12,621 bases of DNA from Anaerolineae bacterium (GCA_020853075.1 JADYZS010000529.1:1-12621); one strand, 5' to 3'; positions 1-7,786 are shown, counted from the stretch's first letter. Numbers and translations are program-made. Notes: generated by a model not told the origin, from the sequence alone.

Positions 1-1101
1 CAGCGTCAGGCTCTCACGCCCGCGGGCGACCTGGAGGGTTACCACGTCGCCTACCGCGCTCCGCAGGAGAACCTGCGCCAGCGTATAATGATCGTCTAAC
101 TGCTGTTCGTTGATCGCCAAGATCACGTCCTTCGCCTTCAGGCCTGCCTTGTTGCTGGGGCCGCCGGGAACTACGGACTGGATGAACGCGCCCGTTGTGA
201 CGTCAAGACCGTTCTCCTCGGCCAGTTGCGGATTGAGGGGCTCGTAAGTGATACCGAGATACGGGCGATCTACCTTGCCCTTCGCAATCAACTGGCTGGC
301 GACGGCCTTTGCCACGTTAGAGGGAACGGCAAAGCCCAGACCCTCCGCCACGTCCCCGAAGCCACCTCGCAGTACCATGGTATTGATGCCGATGATCTCA
401 CCGGCCAAATTGATCAGTGGGCCGCCAGAGTTGCCCTGGTTAATGGCGGCGTCGGTCTGCAGAAGTCCGTCCAACTCGCCCAGGCTGCGGTTGTGGGCGC
501 TGAGGACACCGGCGGTCACGGTATTGCGGAAACCGCCCAGCGCGCTCCCGATAGCGGCGACGCGGCTGCCGACCGGCATCGCCGCGGAATCGCCCAGGGG
601 AGCCCAGGCCGGAACACGGCCACTCACTTTCAGAACGGCCAGGTCAAATTCCGGCGCGGTGCCGACCAGAGTGGCGGGGGCGCGCCCGCCGTCATCGTAG
701 ATGATCTGGAAACTGCGCCCATCTTCAACCACGTGGTTGTTGGTAAGGAGGTGACCCCCTTTGTCAATGAAGACGCCAGATCCAGACCCGCCCGCGCTCC
801 GGTTCAACACGGTAACCGTTGCGGGCTGAACGCGCGCTACAGCCGCTACCAGCGCATCATTAGCGGGGTCTGAGGCCAGCAGCGCGCTGGTGGTAGGCGC
901 CGGAGAAGGAGCAGACGCCGGTTGCGTGGCGAAGGTCTCCGTCAGCGGCGCAGAAGCGAGCACCGGCGCGGGCGTCGCCGGCTTGGCTTCACGTCCGGCC
1001 AGGTAGTAGCCAGCGACACCCCCGGCGAGGCCGCCTGTGAACAGAGTAAGTATCAGGGCAACCGCGAGGGCGCCCATCAGAAGGGGGCGGCGAGTTGACA
1101 T
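1..1101 (-). CDS. HtrA/DegP-like membrane-anchored serine protease with PDZ domain (3' end cut by window edge)
   Basis: An open frame of 367 codons runs from an ATG at 1101 to the left edge without a stop, so the C-terminus is missing. A short basic N-terminus (STRR) precedes a hydrophobic segment at about residues 9-31, which reads as a signal anchor, followed by an Ala/Pro/Thr-rich linker (40-80). The trypsin-like domain (about 85-275) carries the full triad: His123 in TNNHVVED, Asp153 in EFDLAVLKV and Ser225 in QGNSGGPLIN. A PDZ domain begins near residue 280 (YLGI) and is cut off around residue 367. The family degrades or refolds damaged proteins outside the cytoplasmic membrane. The start is fixed by a perfect AGGAGGTG six bases upstream. 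It lies 118 bases downstream of the methyltransferase gene in the same direction and probably has its own promoter. Family assignment is firm; the DegP, DegS or DegQ role is not separable. Confidence 0.93.
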   Translation of the reverse strand, partial: MSTRRPLLMGALAVALILTLFTGGLAGGVAGYYLAGREAKPATPAPVLASAPLTETFATQPASAPSPAPTTSALLASDPANDALVAAVARVQPATVTVLNRSAGGSGSGVFIDKGGHLLTNNHVVEDGRSFQIIYDDGGRAPATLVGTAPEFDLAVLKVSGRVPAWAPLGDSAAMPVGSRVAAIGSALGGFRNTVTAGVLSAHNRSLGELDGLLQTDAAINQGNSGGPLINLAGEIIGINTMVLRGGFGDVAEGLGFAVPSNVAKAVASQLIAKGKVDRPYLGITYEPLNPQLAEENGLDVTTGAFIQSVVPGGPSNKAGLKAKDVILAINEQQLDDHYTLAQVLLRSAVGDVVTLQVARGRESLTL

Positions 1102-1107
1102 AATAGA

Positions 1108-1115
1108 CACCTCCT
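1108..1115 (-). promoter_or_regulatory. Strong Shine-Dalgarno of the HtrA-like protease gene
   Basis: On the minus strand this reads AGGAGGTG, fully complementary to the 16S rRNA 3' end, with six bases to the ATG at 1101. It settles the start of the protease gene. Confidence 0.85.
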
Positions 1116-1149
1116 AACTTCACGTGCGTACTCTCATTGACTGTGGGTG

Positions 1150-1178
1150 ATGATACACGGGTCACATTAAAAGTTCGT
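1150..1178 (-). promoter_or_regulatory. Possible promoter of the HtrA-like protease gene (good -10, poor -35)
   Basis: A TATCAT -10 hexamer (1150-1155 on the minus strand) preceded by TG lies about 50 bases before the protease ATG. The -35 position (1173-1178) reads ACGAAC and does not match sigma-70 consensus. The -10 neighbourhood is nearly the same as at the 4779-4784 promoter. Suggestive only. Confidence 0.3.
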
Positions 1179-1219
1179 GAAGGGTTTCTAAGAGGGGAAT
1201 AAAGAGAAGAGGAGCAAGC

Positions 1220-2194
1220 CTACAGAGCCCTTTGCCGCCGTGCCTCGTACAACGCAATCGCCCCCGCGACGGCAGCATTGAGCGAACCGACGTGCCCAGA
1301 GAGGGGGAGGGAGATCAGGAAATCGCACTTCTCGCGCACCAGGCGGCTCAGTCCCGCGCCCTCCGCACCCACGACCAATGCCAGCGGCCCTTTCAGATCG
1401 GCCCGGTCGTAGGGGATCGCTTGCGGCTCCAGCCCCACCAGCCAAACGCTCTGCGTCTTGAGGTATTCTATCGTCTGGGCCAGATTCGTCACCAGAGCGA
1501 CGGAGAGGTGTTCCACCGCCCCGGCGGAGGCATGACTGACGGCGGGTGTAATGCCTGCTGCGCGGCGTTCTGGCAAAATCGCGCCGTGAACCCCCACCGC
1601 CTCTGCCGTGCGCAGGAGCGAGCCGAGGTTCTGCGGGTCTTGCAGGTGATCCAGGATGAGGAGTAGGGGGGGCTCCCCTTGGGCTTTTGCCACGTTGAGC
1701 AGGTCATCCAGGTCGCTGTGGGGAAAGGGGCCGACTTCCGCGGCGACGCCTTGATGGTGCACGTCACCCAGGGCATCCAATTGGGCGCGGAGAACCGTCT
1801 GCACCGGGCAGTCGCGCTCTTGGGCTCGCGCGACAATCTCGGCCACGATGCCGCCGGTCTCAATTCCTGCGGCCAGCATCACCTGAACGAACCGCCGCCG
1901 CCCTGCACGCAACGCCTCCCGTACTACCTGCCGCCCGTAGAGGATCTCAAGCCCTGGGCCGTGGGGCCGGATAGGTAAGGGTTTTTCGCCTTCCGAGCGT
2001 GGCTTGCGTGGAGGGGCAACAGAAGGATGCTCGGTTGCCGGCGGGCGGGCCCGATTCTCTGCCTGTGGCTGCTGGGAGCGTTCCCGGCCGGTGGATTTCT
2101 CTCTCTGTTTCTCGCGTGTAACGGGAGAACGGCGCTCCCCGCGCCGGTCAACCTCTCGCGGCGTACTCTGGCGGCGTTTTACCCGGCCCGCCAC
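1220..2194 (-). CDS. rlmB: 23S rRNA (guanosine-2'-O)-methyltransferase, RlmB/TrmH (SpoU) family
   Basis: 324 residues from a GTG at 2194. This family transfers a methyl group from S-adenosylmethionine to a ribose 2'-OH; RlmB modifies G2251 of 23S rRNA. Residues about 83-150 form the RNA-binding substrate domain (starting [13 protein letters not shown]). The knotted SPOUT domain has all three signature motifs: motif 1 at 181-199 with Asn189 and Arg195 ([19 protein letters not shown]), motif 2 at 271-284 ([11 protein letters not shown]), and motif 3 at 295-311 ([17 protein letters not shown]). The first 80 residues are an Arg/Glu/Pro-rich, probably disordered extension absent from short family members. 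The GTG is preceded by AGGGGA, and it overlaps the last 16 bases of cysS, which points to translational coupling. Family is certain; the exact target nucleotide is inferred from similarity and from the cysS neighbourhood. Confidence 0.88.
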   Translation of the reverse strand: MAGRVKRRQSTPREVDRRGERRSPVTREKQREKSTGRERSQQPQAENRARPPATEHPSVAPPRKPRSEGEKPLPIRPHGPGLEILYGRQVVREALRAGRRRFVQVMLAAGIETGGIVAEIVARAQERDCPVQTVLRAQLDALGDVHHQGVAAEVGPFPHSDLDDLLNVAKAQGEPPLLLILDHLQDPQNLGSLLRTAEAVGVHGAILPERRAAGITPAVSHASAGAVEHLSVALVTNLAQTIEYLKTQSVWLVGLEPQAIPYDRADLKGPLALVVGAEGAGLSRLVREKCDFLISLPLSGHVGSLNAAVAGAIALYEARRQRAL

Positions 2195-3576
2195 GTTGTC
2201 CCCTGTGGCCCGTCTTCCAGCGTGATGCCCAGGTCGGCGAGACCGGCGCGGATGCTGTCGGCCAGGGCATATTGCTTGGCCTTGCGCAACTCCAGGCGCG
2301 TCTGCACCAATAAGTCAATGAACGGCGCGGCTTCTTGTGACTTCGTCTCTTTCGTCGCCAGGGTCAGGCCGAGGACCCCCGTCAGCTCACGCAATTCTGT
2401 TTGGGCCTCTGCGAAAGGAGCGCCGCCCACTTCTGCGTCGCGCGCGGTGTTGATGGCCCGCACCAGGTCGTAGAGGGCGGCCAGCGCGCCGGCGGTGTTG
2501 AAATCGTCATCCATGGCGTTGACGAAGGCCACGCGCGCTCGCGCGACGTCTGCTTTCAGGGCGTCCGCCGCAGCGCCGCTCTGCTGATTCCCGGCAGGCG
2601 GGCGCAGGGCACCTCGCAGCCTTTCCAATGAACGCTCCGCGTTAGCAATCGTCTCATCGCTGAAGTTGAGGGGCGCGCGATACTGCGATGAAAGGACCAA
2701 CATGCGCAACGAATCGGCGGAATGATCGGCCAGGTAGTCACGGATGGTCACTAGGTTCCCCAGCGACTTGGACATCTTCTCGCCGCCCAGTTGTAGCATC
2801 CCGTTGTGCAGCCAGTAGCGGGCGAAGGGAGCGCGTCCGGTGTAACTCTCGGTCTGGGCGATCTCGTTCTCGTGGTGGGGGAAGATCAGGTCGTTGCCGC
2901 CACCATGGATGTCAATCTGCTCGCCCAGGTGGTGCAGGTTCATCACCGAGCACTCAATGTGCCAGCCGGGGCGTCCGGGCCCCCAGGGGCTGGGCCAGGC
3001 CGGTTCGCCTGGCTTGGCTGCCTTCCACAAGGCGAAGTCCATCGGATGCTCTTTCTGCTCGTCTATCTCAACGCGCGCGCCCGCATGCATCTCCGCCAGT
3101 TTGCGGCCCGACAATTTGCCGTAGTCGTGATCCTGCTTCACCCGGAAATAGACGTCGCCATCGGCAGGGTAGGCGTACCCTTCTTTAATCAAATCCTGGA
3201 TGACCGTGACCATCCCTTCAATCTCGCGGGTAGCGCGCGGGTACACCGTCGCGGGGAGGATATTCAGGGCCTGGATGTGCTCTTGGAATTCCTCAATGTA
3301 GCGCTCGGCCAGGGCGATAGGATCCTCTCCTCGCTCGCGAGCGCGGACGATGATCTTGTCGTCCACGTCGGTGAAGTTCATGACGTGCAAGACTTTGTAG
3401 CCGCGATATTCCAGGTAACGGCGGATCACGTCAAAGACGATAGCAGACATCGCGTGCCCCACGTGCGCGCTGGCATAGACGGTAGGGCCGCAGACGTACA
3501 TCTTAACTTCGTTGGGAATAAGTGTCTCAAGGGGTTCCACACGACGGGTGAGAGTGTTGTAGATCTGGAGTGCCAT
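2179..3576 (-). CDS. cysS: Cysteinyl-tRNA synthetase
   Basis: 465 residues, the usual length for this class I synthetase, which charges tRNA-Cys with cysteine in the cytoplasm. The HIGH signature appears as HVGH (38-41) after the conserved VCGPTVY. KMSKS is at 267-271 ([11 protein letters not shown]). The zinc ligands that select cysteine are Cys29, Cys209 (HIECSVM), His234 and Glu238 ([10 protein letters not shown]). A DALR-type helical domain follows (about 310-400), and the end [14 protein letters not shown] is typical, so the gene is complete. The ATG at 3576 is preceded by GAGGA about eight bases upstream. It sits 32 bases after the PIN/TRAM gene and overlaps rlmB by 16 bases, so the three genes form one operon. 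Confidence 0.97.
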   Translation of the reverse strand: MALQIYNTLTRRVEPLETLIPNEVKMYVCGPTVYASAHVGHAMSAIVFDVIRRYLEYRGYKVLHVMNFTDVDDKIIVRARERGEDPIALAERYIEEFQEHIQALNILPATVYPRATREIEGMVTVIQDLIKEGYAYPADGDVYFRVKQDHDYGKLSGRKLAEMHAGARVEIDEQKEHPMDFALWKAAKPGEPAWPSPWGPGRPGWHIECSVMNLHHLGEQIDIHGGGNDLIFPHHENEIAQTESYTGRAPFARYWLHNGMLQLGGEKMSKSLGNLVTIRDYLADHSADSLRMLVLSSQYRAPLNFSDETIANAERSLERLRGALRPPAGNQQSGAAADALKADVARARVAFVNAMDDDFNTAGALAALYDLVRAINTARDAEVGGAPFAEAQTELRELTGVLGLTLATKETKSQEAAPFIDLLVQTRLELRKAKQYALADSIRAGLADLGITLEDGPQGTTWRAG

Positions 3577-3608
3577 GGCTTGTCCTCAAACTCGTAAGAC
3601 GTAATCGT

Positions 3609-4658
3609 TCACTCGCTACGCCCATTCGGTTGGGCGAAAATCATGCGCCCCGCGGACGTCTGCAACACCTTCGTTACCACGACGTCAATGGTCGCATTCA
3701 GGTAACGGCGGCCATTGTCCACCACGATCATCGTCCCGTCGTCCAGATAGGCTACGCCCTGGCCGGCTTCCTTGCCCTCCTGGATGATGTGTACCCGCAG
3801 CGCTTCGCCGGGCAAGACGACGGGCTTCACCGCGTTCGCCAGTTCGTTGATGTTGAGGATGGGGACACCCTGGAGGCCGGCCACGCGGTTGAGGTTGTAG
3901 TCGTTTGTGATAATAGGACAGCCCAGGTCTTTGGCTGCGCGCACCAATTTTTCATCTACCTGCCGCGCTTCTCCGGCATCCAGATCCACGATGCGCACTG
4001 GCACGGTGGCTTCCTTCTGCATCTGGTTCAGCATCTCCAGGCCGCGCCGTCCTCTGTTCCGCCGCAACGGATCTGGCGAATCGGCAATGTGTTGAAGTTC
4101 GTTGAGGACGAAGCGCGGCACGAGCATCGGCCCGCGAATGAACCCTGTCCGGCTGATGTCGGCGATGCGGCCATCAATGATGACGCTGGTATCAAGCAGG
4201 AGCGGTTTTTCCTCGGTCTCTTCCGTCGCGCCGACAAGCCGCCTGCCGAACAGCCCAAAGATGTCGCGCTGGCGCAAGACCATGACGGTGATGCCCAGGT
4301 AGCCGAAGACGATGGCCCCGATCATCGGGAAAATCTGGCCGAAGGGCGGCGGCAGTCGCCATAGGGGTACAGAAAGCAGGGCCGCGATCAACAACCCGCC
4401 CGCCAGCCCCACGATACCGGCTACCAACTGGGGAGTTGGGATCTGGCGTACCGCCTGGCGGGCGAAAGAAGCAGGGCGGGTTGTGAGGAAGGGGGCGATA
4501 AGGGCTCCGATTAGCGCGCCAACCGCCGCCGACGGTATGATGTAGCGGAGCGAGGCCAAATTAAGGACCGAAGTGTCTGCCCAGATAGTGCCGATTTCCC
4601 AGCCGATAATACCGAATACGATAAGTCCGAGAATGCGAAAGATGAGGTTGGCACTCAC
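3609..4658 (-). CDS. Membrane-anchored PIN/TRAM domain protein, YacL-like
   Basis: 349 residues from a GTG at 4658, preceded by AAAGGAGGTG at a five-base spacing. The first 130 residues hold about four hydrophobic segments (roughly 7-27, 37-58, 78-99, 110-128). A PIN domain follows (about 152-272) with the acidic metal-binding set Asp156 (LLLDTSVIIDGR), Glu187 (FVLNELQ), Asp235 and Asp253 (ITNDYNLN). A TRAM domain closes the protein (about 276-341). PIN domains are Mg/Mn-dependent ribonucleases and TRAM binds RNA, so a membrane-bound RNase role is likely, although the substrate of YacL proteins is not established as far as I know. It is the first gene of the cysS-rlmB operon; in Bacillus subtilis yacL lies in the same wider neighbourhood as cysS and yacO (rlmB). 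Confidence 0.9.
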   Translation of the reverse strand: MSANLIFRILGLIVFGIIGWEIGTIWADTSVLNLASLRYIIPSAAVGALIGALIAPFLTTRPASFARQAVRQIPTPQLVAGIVGLAGGLLIAALLSVPLWRLPPPFGQIFPMIGAIVFGYLGITVMVLRQRDIFGLFGRRLVGATEETEEKPLLLDTSVIIDGRIADISRTGFIRGPMLVPRFVLNELQHIADSPDPLRRNRGRRGLEMLNQMQKEATVPVRIVDLDAGEARQVDEKLVRAAKDLGCPIITNDYNLNRVAGLQGVPILNINELANAVKPVVLPGEALRVHIIQEGKEAGQGVAYLDDGTMIVVDNGRRYLNATIDVVVTKVLQTSAGRMIFAQPNGRSE

Positions 4659-4663
4659 GGCAG

Positions 4664-4673
4664 CACCTCCTTT
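4664..4673 (-). promoter_or_regulatory. Shine-Dalgarno fixing the GTG start of the PIN/TRAM gene
   Basis: Minus-strand AAAGGAGGTG, five bases from the GTG at 4658. It supports the GTG as the true initiation codon. Confidence 0.8.
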
Positions 4674-4778
4674 CTAATATTTGTTTTTGCTGCGCCCAAA
4701 CGACGTTGGCCCTACGTCATCACGGCGCTACCTCCGCAGCCAGATGAAATATACAGGAATTAGTGCTGGACATCTGTA

Positions 4779-4807
4779 ATGATACACCAGGTCAGGCTTT
4801 TGCGCAA
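4779..4807 (-). promoter_or_regulatory. Sigma-70 type promoter of the PIN/TRAM-cysS-rlmB operon
   Basis: On the minus strand TTGCGC (4802-4807) is separated by exactly 17 bases from TATCAT (4779-4784). Transcription would start near 4772, giving a leader of about 114 bases before the GTG at 4658. I saw no clear riboswitch or T-box in that leader. It is divergent from the radC promoter, with about 80 bases between the two -35 boxes. Confidence 0.6.
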
Positions 4808-4889
4808 TCTATCCCTAGCCATCCTGTCAGGATCGTTTCCCTTTCGCAGCGACTGTCGGTTTCTATCCGATGGCTCCACCAGCAGGCGG

Positions 4890-4918
4890 TTGCCAGCGGA
4901 TACAAACCGTTGTAGAAT
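4890..4918 (+). promoter_or_regulatory. Sigma-70 type promoter of radC
   Basis: TTGCCA (4890-4895), a 17-base spacer, and TAGAAT (4913-4918). The predicted transcript begins near 4925, about 23 bases before the chosen radC ATG. It lies inside the open frame that extends upstream of radC, so it argues against the earlier ATG at 4870. Confidence 0.6.
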
Positions 4919-4947
4919 GGGCTAACAACCCCTGCGGGAGCAAGGCC

Positions 4948-5658
4948 ATGGTGTTAGCGTCTGTCATTGAGTATCGCCCCACCATCAAAGATCTTCCCAG
5001 CGACGAGCGGCCACGGGAGCGTTTGCAGCGGGCCGGTGCTGCTGCCCTCTCCAACGCCGAACTCATGGCGATTGTGCTGCGCACCGGCGTGCGGGGACGT
5101 AACGTGATTGAGTTGGCGACGCAACTCCTGGCCGAATTTGGCGGTATCGCAGGCCTGGATCGCGCCAATCTGGCCGAACTCTGCACGGTGCACGGGCTAG
5201 GCATGGCGAAGGCTACCCAACTGAAGGCGGCCCTGGAATTGGGGCGCCGGCTGGCCGCGACTTCGGCAGATGAGCGGCCTCAGGTGAAGTCTCCTGCTGA
5301 GGCTGCCAATCTGGTGATGCTGGAAATGGCTCCTCTGGTACAGGAGCATCTGCGGACCATTCTCCTTGATTCTAAGAATCGTGTTCTTGGCGTACCCACC
5401 ATCTATCAGGGCTCGCTGAATACGACCTCTTTGCGTGTGGGCGAGATGTTTCGGGAAGCGATCCGTGCCAATTGCGCTGCGGTTATCGTCGTCCACAACC
5501 ATCCCTCTGGCGATCCCACGCCATCGCCAGAGGACGTACAGGTCACGCGCGCCGTCGTGGAGGCAGGACGTCTGCTGGACATTGAGGTGTTGGATCACGT
5601 CATCGTGGGGCAGCAACGATACGTCAGCCTGAAGGAGCGAGGCCTCGGCTTCGGCTAG
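4948..5658 (+). CDS. radC: RadC family protein (JAB/MPN metalloprotease-like domain)
   Basis: 236 residues from the ATG at 4948, close to the family's usual length. The N-terminal part holds the hallmark [14 protein letters not shown] (13-26) and [14 protein letters not shown] (34-47), followed by a helix-hairpin-helix region (about 60-100, with the VHGLGMAKA turn). The C-terminal JAB domain has the metal-binding motif [14 protein letters not shown] (183-196: His183, His185, Asp196) and Glu133 as the upstream acidic residue. The family was once linked to DNA repair, but its true role is unclear. The frame is open up to an ATG at 4870, but that start would place the promoter inside the gene; the 4948 ATG has GGGAG seven bases upstream and matches family N-termini. 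The stop is followed directly by another ATG (TAGATG). Confidence 0.93.
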   Translation: MVLASVIEYRPTIKDLPSDERPRERLQRAGAAALSNAELMAIVLRTGVRGRNVIELATQLLAEFGGIAGLDRANLAELCTVHGLGMAKATQLKAALELGRRLAATSADERPQVKSPAEAANLVMLEMAPLVQEHLRTILLDSKNRVLGVPTIYQGSLNTTSLRVGEMFREAIRANCAAVIVVHNHPSGDPTPSPEDVQVTRAVVEAGRLLDIEVLDHVIVGQQRYVSLKERGLGFG

Positions 5659-5716
5659 ATGGCTCTGCTTTCTCTGCTACACCGCGGTAATCGTGCTAAA
5701 AAAACCGCTGAAGAAC

Positions 5717-5745
5717 TTGCTATCGGTCTCGCGGAAGGGTATAAT
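5717..5745 (+). promoter_or_regulatory. Sigma-70 type promoter upstream of the PIG-L deacetylase gene
   Basis: TTGCTA (5717-5722), 17 bases, TATAAT (5740-5745), a perfect -10 box. The transcript would begin near 5752, about 20 bases before the chosen ATG at 5773. It could drive the following close-packed genes up to comB and perhaps beyond. Confidence 0.65.
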
Positions 5746-5772
5746 TGGCGATTATGTGGAGATGATAGCAGG

Positions 5773-6570
5773 ATGTCTGGTTCTCTATCTCTGATGGCCG
5801 TTTTCGCCCATCCCGATGACGAAGGTAGCGTGAGCGGGGCTCTGGCCCGCTATGTCACGGAAGGCGTGCGTGTCACGCTCACCTGCGCGACGCGCGGCGA
5901 GGCCGCGACCATCTACTGCGATGACTGCGCGACGTCGGAAACACTTGCCCAGGTGCGCACCAGGGAGATGGAGGCTGCTTGCAGACACCTGGGCGTACAA
6001 GACCTGCGTTGGCTGGATTGGCCCGACGGCGGCGTGAGCCTGGTAGAGCGTGGTGAAGCCGTGGCTCGCATCGGCGCGTTGATGCGCGAGGTGCGGCCTC
6101 AGGTGGTGATCACACATCCGCCGCACGGCGGTTATGCACACCCGGATCATCTGGCCCTCTGGGAGATTGTGGGTGAAGCGTGGCAGCGGGCAGGGAACAG
6201 CAGTTGGTCTCCGGACAAACTGTACTATCGGGCGATACCTGAGAGTTCCTTTAACCTGGTTCCCCGATTGCGTGACTATCGTATTCATCTTAAAGGGGTA
6301 CAACTCCCTTTTACACCCACGCCGGACGATGAGATCACCACTATCTTAAATGTGAGCCGTTGGCTCCCGCAGAAAGAAGCGGCCTGGAGTGCTCACTCTT
6401 CGCAACTTAACCCGAATGGCTTCTTCAGCACGATGCCGGAGGAAATGCGCCGCGAGTGGCGGCGATGGGAGCACCTTGTCTTAGCCAAAAGCCGCCTTGT
6501 CGCTGGTTCTGCCGTAGCCCCAGCGCAACCGGATGGCAAAGAATCGGATCTCTTTTTGGGGTTACGTTAA
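5773..6570 (+). CDS. PIG-L/LmbE-like zinc-dependent N-deacetylase
   Basis: 265 residues from the ATG at 5773. The family removes N-acetyl groups from sugar conjugates, as MshB and BshB do in mycothiol and bacillithiol synthesis and as others do on antibiotic or lipid-linked glycans. The zinc and catalytic motif AHPDDE is at 12-17 (His13, Asp15, Asp16). The second signature YAHPDHLALW is at 121-130 (His123, Asp125, His126), with ITHPPHGG just before. The C-terminal AAWSAHSSQL (203-212) is also typical. An open frame begins at 5659, directly after the radC stop, which would add 38 residues. I prefer 5773 because the promoter at 5717-5745 lies inside that extension, GGAG precedes 5773, and the family starts close to AHPDDE. 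Its substrate is unknown; no thiol-biosynthesis partner is in the window. Confidence 0.87.
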   Translation: MSGSLSLMAVFAHPDDEGSVSGALARYVTEGVRVTLTCATRGEAATIYCDDCATSETLAQVRTREMEAACRHLGVQDLRWLDWPDGGVSLVERGEAVARIGALMREVRPQVVITHPPHGGYAHPDHLALWEIVGEAWQRAGNSSWSPDKLYYRAIPESSFNLVPRLRDYRIHLKGVQLPFTPTPDDEITTILNVSRWLPQKEAAWSAHSSQLNPNGFFSTMPEEMRREWRRWEHLVLAKSRLVAGSAVAPAQPDGKESDLFLGLR

Positions 6571-6583
6571 GGTGGGGGGAGTG

Positions 6584-7054
6584 ATGGACGAAGCCATTGC
6601 GTCGTCTGAACTTGTTGACCGTCTCTCCGATGCTTTGCGTCACCAAAAGGCGAACCTCGCCATCTATCAGCATTACCGGGACGCTCATCCCCGCGATGAT
6701 TTCGCGGCCCTGTTGGACTCGCTCTGTCAGGATGCGCAAGAGGCTATAGAGGGATTGGCGAGCGCGCTCCGCCGTGCCGGCCAAAGCCCTCTGGCGATAG
6801 AAGCGGCTCCGCGGCTGGTGGAGCAGGGTTTTGAGCGCAGAGGCACGATGTCGCGGTTGCAGTTTGTCCTGGTGGGGACGCAGAACAACATAGCCTACTA
6901 CCGGACCCAATTGGCAGGGACGGATGAACCGGAAGCGCAGGCCCTGTGGGCAGAACTCCTGGCCGTGTCGGAGAAGCAATTGTCGGTGGTGAAGGCGCTG
7001 CTGCAAAGCCTGGAACACCGTGAGGCCGCGGGCGAGACGCAAGCGCAACCATGA
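6584..7054 (+). CDS. Uncharacterised all-helical protein, possibly a ferritin-like four-helix bundle
   Basis: I do not recognise a named family. From the ATG at 6584 it is 156 residues, predicted almost wholly helical: about 8-32, 38-65, 85-110 and 114-145, then a charged tail. The lengths and order resemble a four-helix bundle. Some His and Glu residues (His20, His30, Glu53, Glu56, Glu124, Glu130) sit where a bundle could bind metal, but I see no clean ExxH pattern, so iron binding is speculation. There is one Cys (Cys48), no signal peptide and no membrane segment. The frame is open back to an ATG at 6533 that overlaps the deacetylase; 6584 is preferred because GGTGGGGGGAG lies just before it. 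It is 13 bases after the deacetylase and overlaps comB by ATGA, so it is probably coexpressed with both. Confidence 0.7.
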   Translation: MDEAIASSELVDRLSDALRHQKANLAIYQHYRDAHPRDDFAALLDSLCQDAQEAIEGLASALRRAGQSPLAIEAAPRLVEQGFERRGTMSRLQFVLVGTQNNIAYYRTQLAGTDEPEAQALWAELLAVSEKQLSVVKALLQSLEHREAAGETQAQP

Positions 7055-7773
7055 CGACGGTACACTTTGCGTTGGGTGGGGCGGGTGCAGCAGCCGCAGG
7101 TCGCCGCGGGGATGTGGTTGTGATCGTGGACGCTTTGCGTGCCAGCGTGACCACTGCTGCTGCGTTGGCAGCGGGTGCGGCGCGGGTCGTGCCTATGGCG
7201 ACGGTGGAGGAAGCACGCGACTGGCTGGGGCGACCGGTGGCCTGGGTCGCGGGCGAACGCGAGGGGGTGAAAGTACTGGGATTTGACCTGGGTAATTCGC
7301 CCGTAGAGATGCTGCGCCGTGCCCGTGATTTGCACGGTTGCACCCTCATACACACAACGACCAACGGCACGCGCTGTACTACTGCCGCCGCAGCACACCA
7401 TCCTCCTGCTATTTTCACCGGTTCGTTGCCTAACGCGACCCATTTAGTCGGCGCGGTTCTGGTCGCGGCGCGCCAGGCCGGGGCCGGCATCACGTTGGTG
7501 GCTGCGGGCGTCTTTGACAAGCCGGTGGAAGAGGATGACCTGGCCGTAGCATGGCTGGCGCGGATGCTGGCGGCTGCGGGCGTGCGGTCGGACGGTGCCG
7601 GCCCCGTCGTGACCCTGCCGCCGGCCGAGGAATTGTACGCGCGTTTCGCCGCGACGGTAGACGGGAGGACACTTATCGATCACGGCCTGAGTGACGACGT
7701 GGAGTTCTGCGCACGGTTGGATGCGCTGGTCGTCGTCCCGGTCTATCGCGACGGCGCGTTTGTGCGTCACTGA
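7051..7773 (+). CDS. comB: 2-phosphosulfolactate phosphatase family protein (ComB-like)
   Basis: 240 residues. ComB is a Mg-dependent phosphatase that makes sulfolactate from 2-phosphosulfolactate, the second step of the phosphoenolpyruvate branch of coenzyme M synthesis in methanogens. Conserved blocks seen in order: DALRAS (27-32), MATVEEA (49-55), GER (68-70), GFDLGNSPVE (77-86), TTNGT (103-107), GSLPNA (124-129), EEDDLA (160-165) and Asp215/Asp216 near the end. Length is normal. It starts within the ATGA that ends the helical gene, so the two are translationally coupled. ComA and ComC partners are not in the window. Homologues occur in many bacteria not known to make coenzyme M, so the real substrate here is open; the family assignment is good. 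Confidence 0.87.
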   Translation: MTTVHFALGGAGAAAAGRRGDVVVIVDALRASVTTAAALAAGAARVVPMATVEEARDWLGRPVAWVAGEREGVKVLGFDLGNSPVEMLRRARDLHGCTLIHTTTNGTRCTTAAAAHHPPAIFTGSLPNATHLVGAVLVAARQAGAGITLVAAGVFDKPVEEDDLAVAWLARMLAAAGVRSDGAGPVVTLPPAEELYARFAATVDGRTLIDHGLSDDVEFCARLDALVVVPVYRDGAFVRH

Positions 7774-7786
7774 ATCGGCATTTTTC

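Noticed and set aside
226..873. Plus-strand open frame opposite the HtrA-like protease
   Set aside because: The minus strand encodes the full catalytic triad; the plus frame is a shadow.
2806..3597. Long plus-strand open frame opposite cysS
   Set aside because: It is antisense to the well-supported cysS gene; high GC content keeps the opposite strand free of stops. No family motif and no Shine-Dalgarno were seen.
3570..4364. Long plus-strand open frame opposite the PIN/TRAM gene
   Set aside because: It mirrors a gene with full PIN and TRAM motifs, and its own product has no recognisable domain.
4741..4776. Inverted repeat CAGATG/CATCTG in the leader of the PIN/TRAM operon
   Set aside because: Six-base arms 24 bases apart are expected by chance at this scale; no further pairing extends them.
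4870..4947. 26-codon upstream extension of radC
   Set aside because: The promoter -35 and -10 boxes lie inside it, family N-termini do not extend this far, and the 4948 ATG has a well-placed GGGAG.
5680..5712. Possible terminator after radC (GCGGT...A-run...ACCGC)
   Set aside because: The stem is 5 bp, the A-run is inside the loop and no T-run follows, so it does not fit an intrinsic terminator on either strand.
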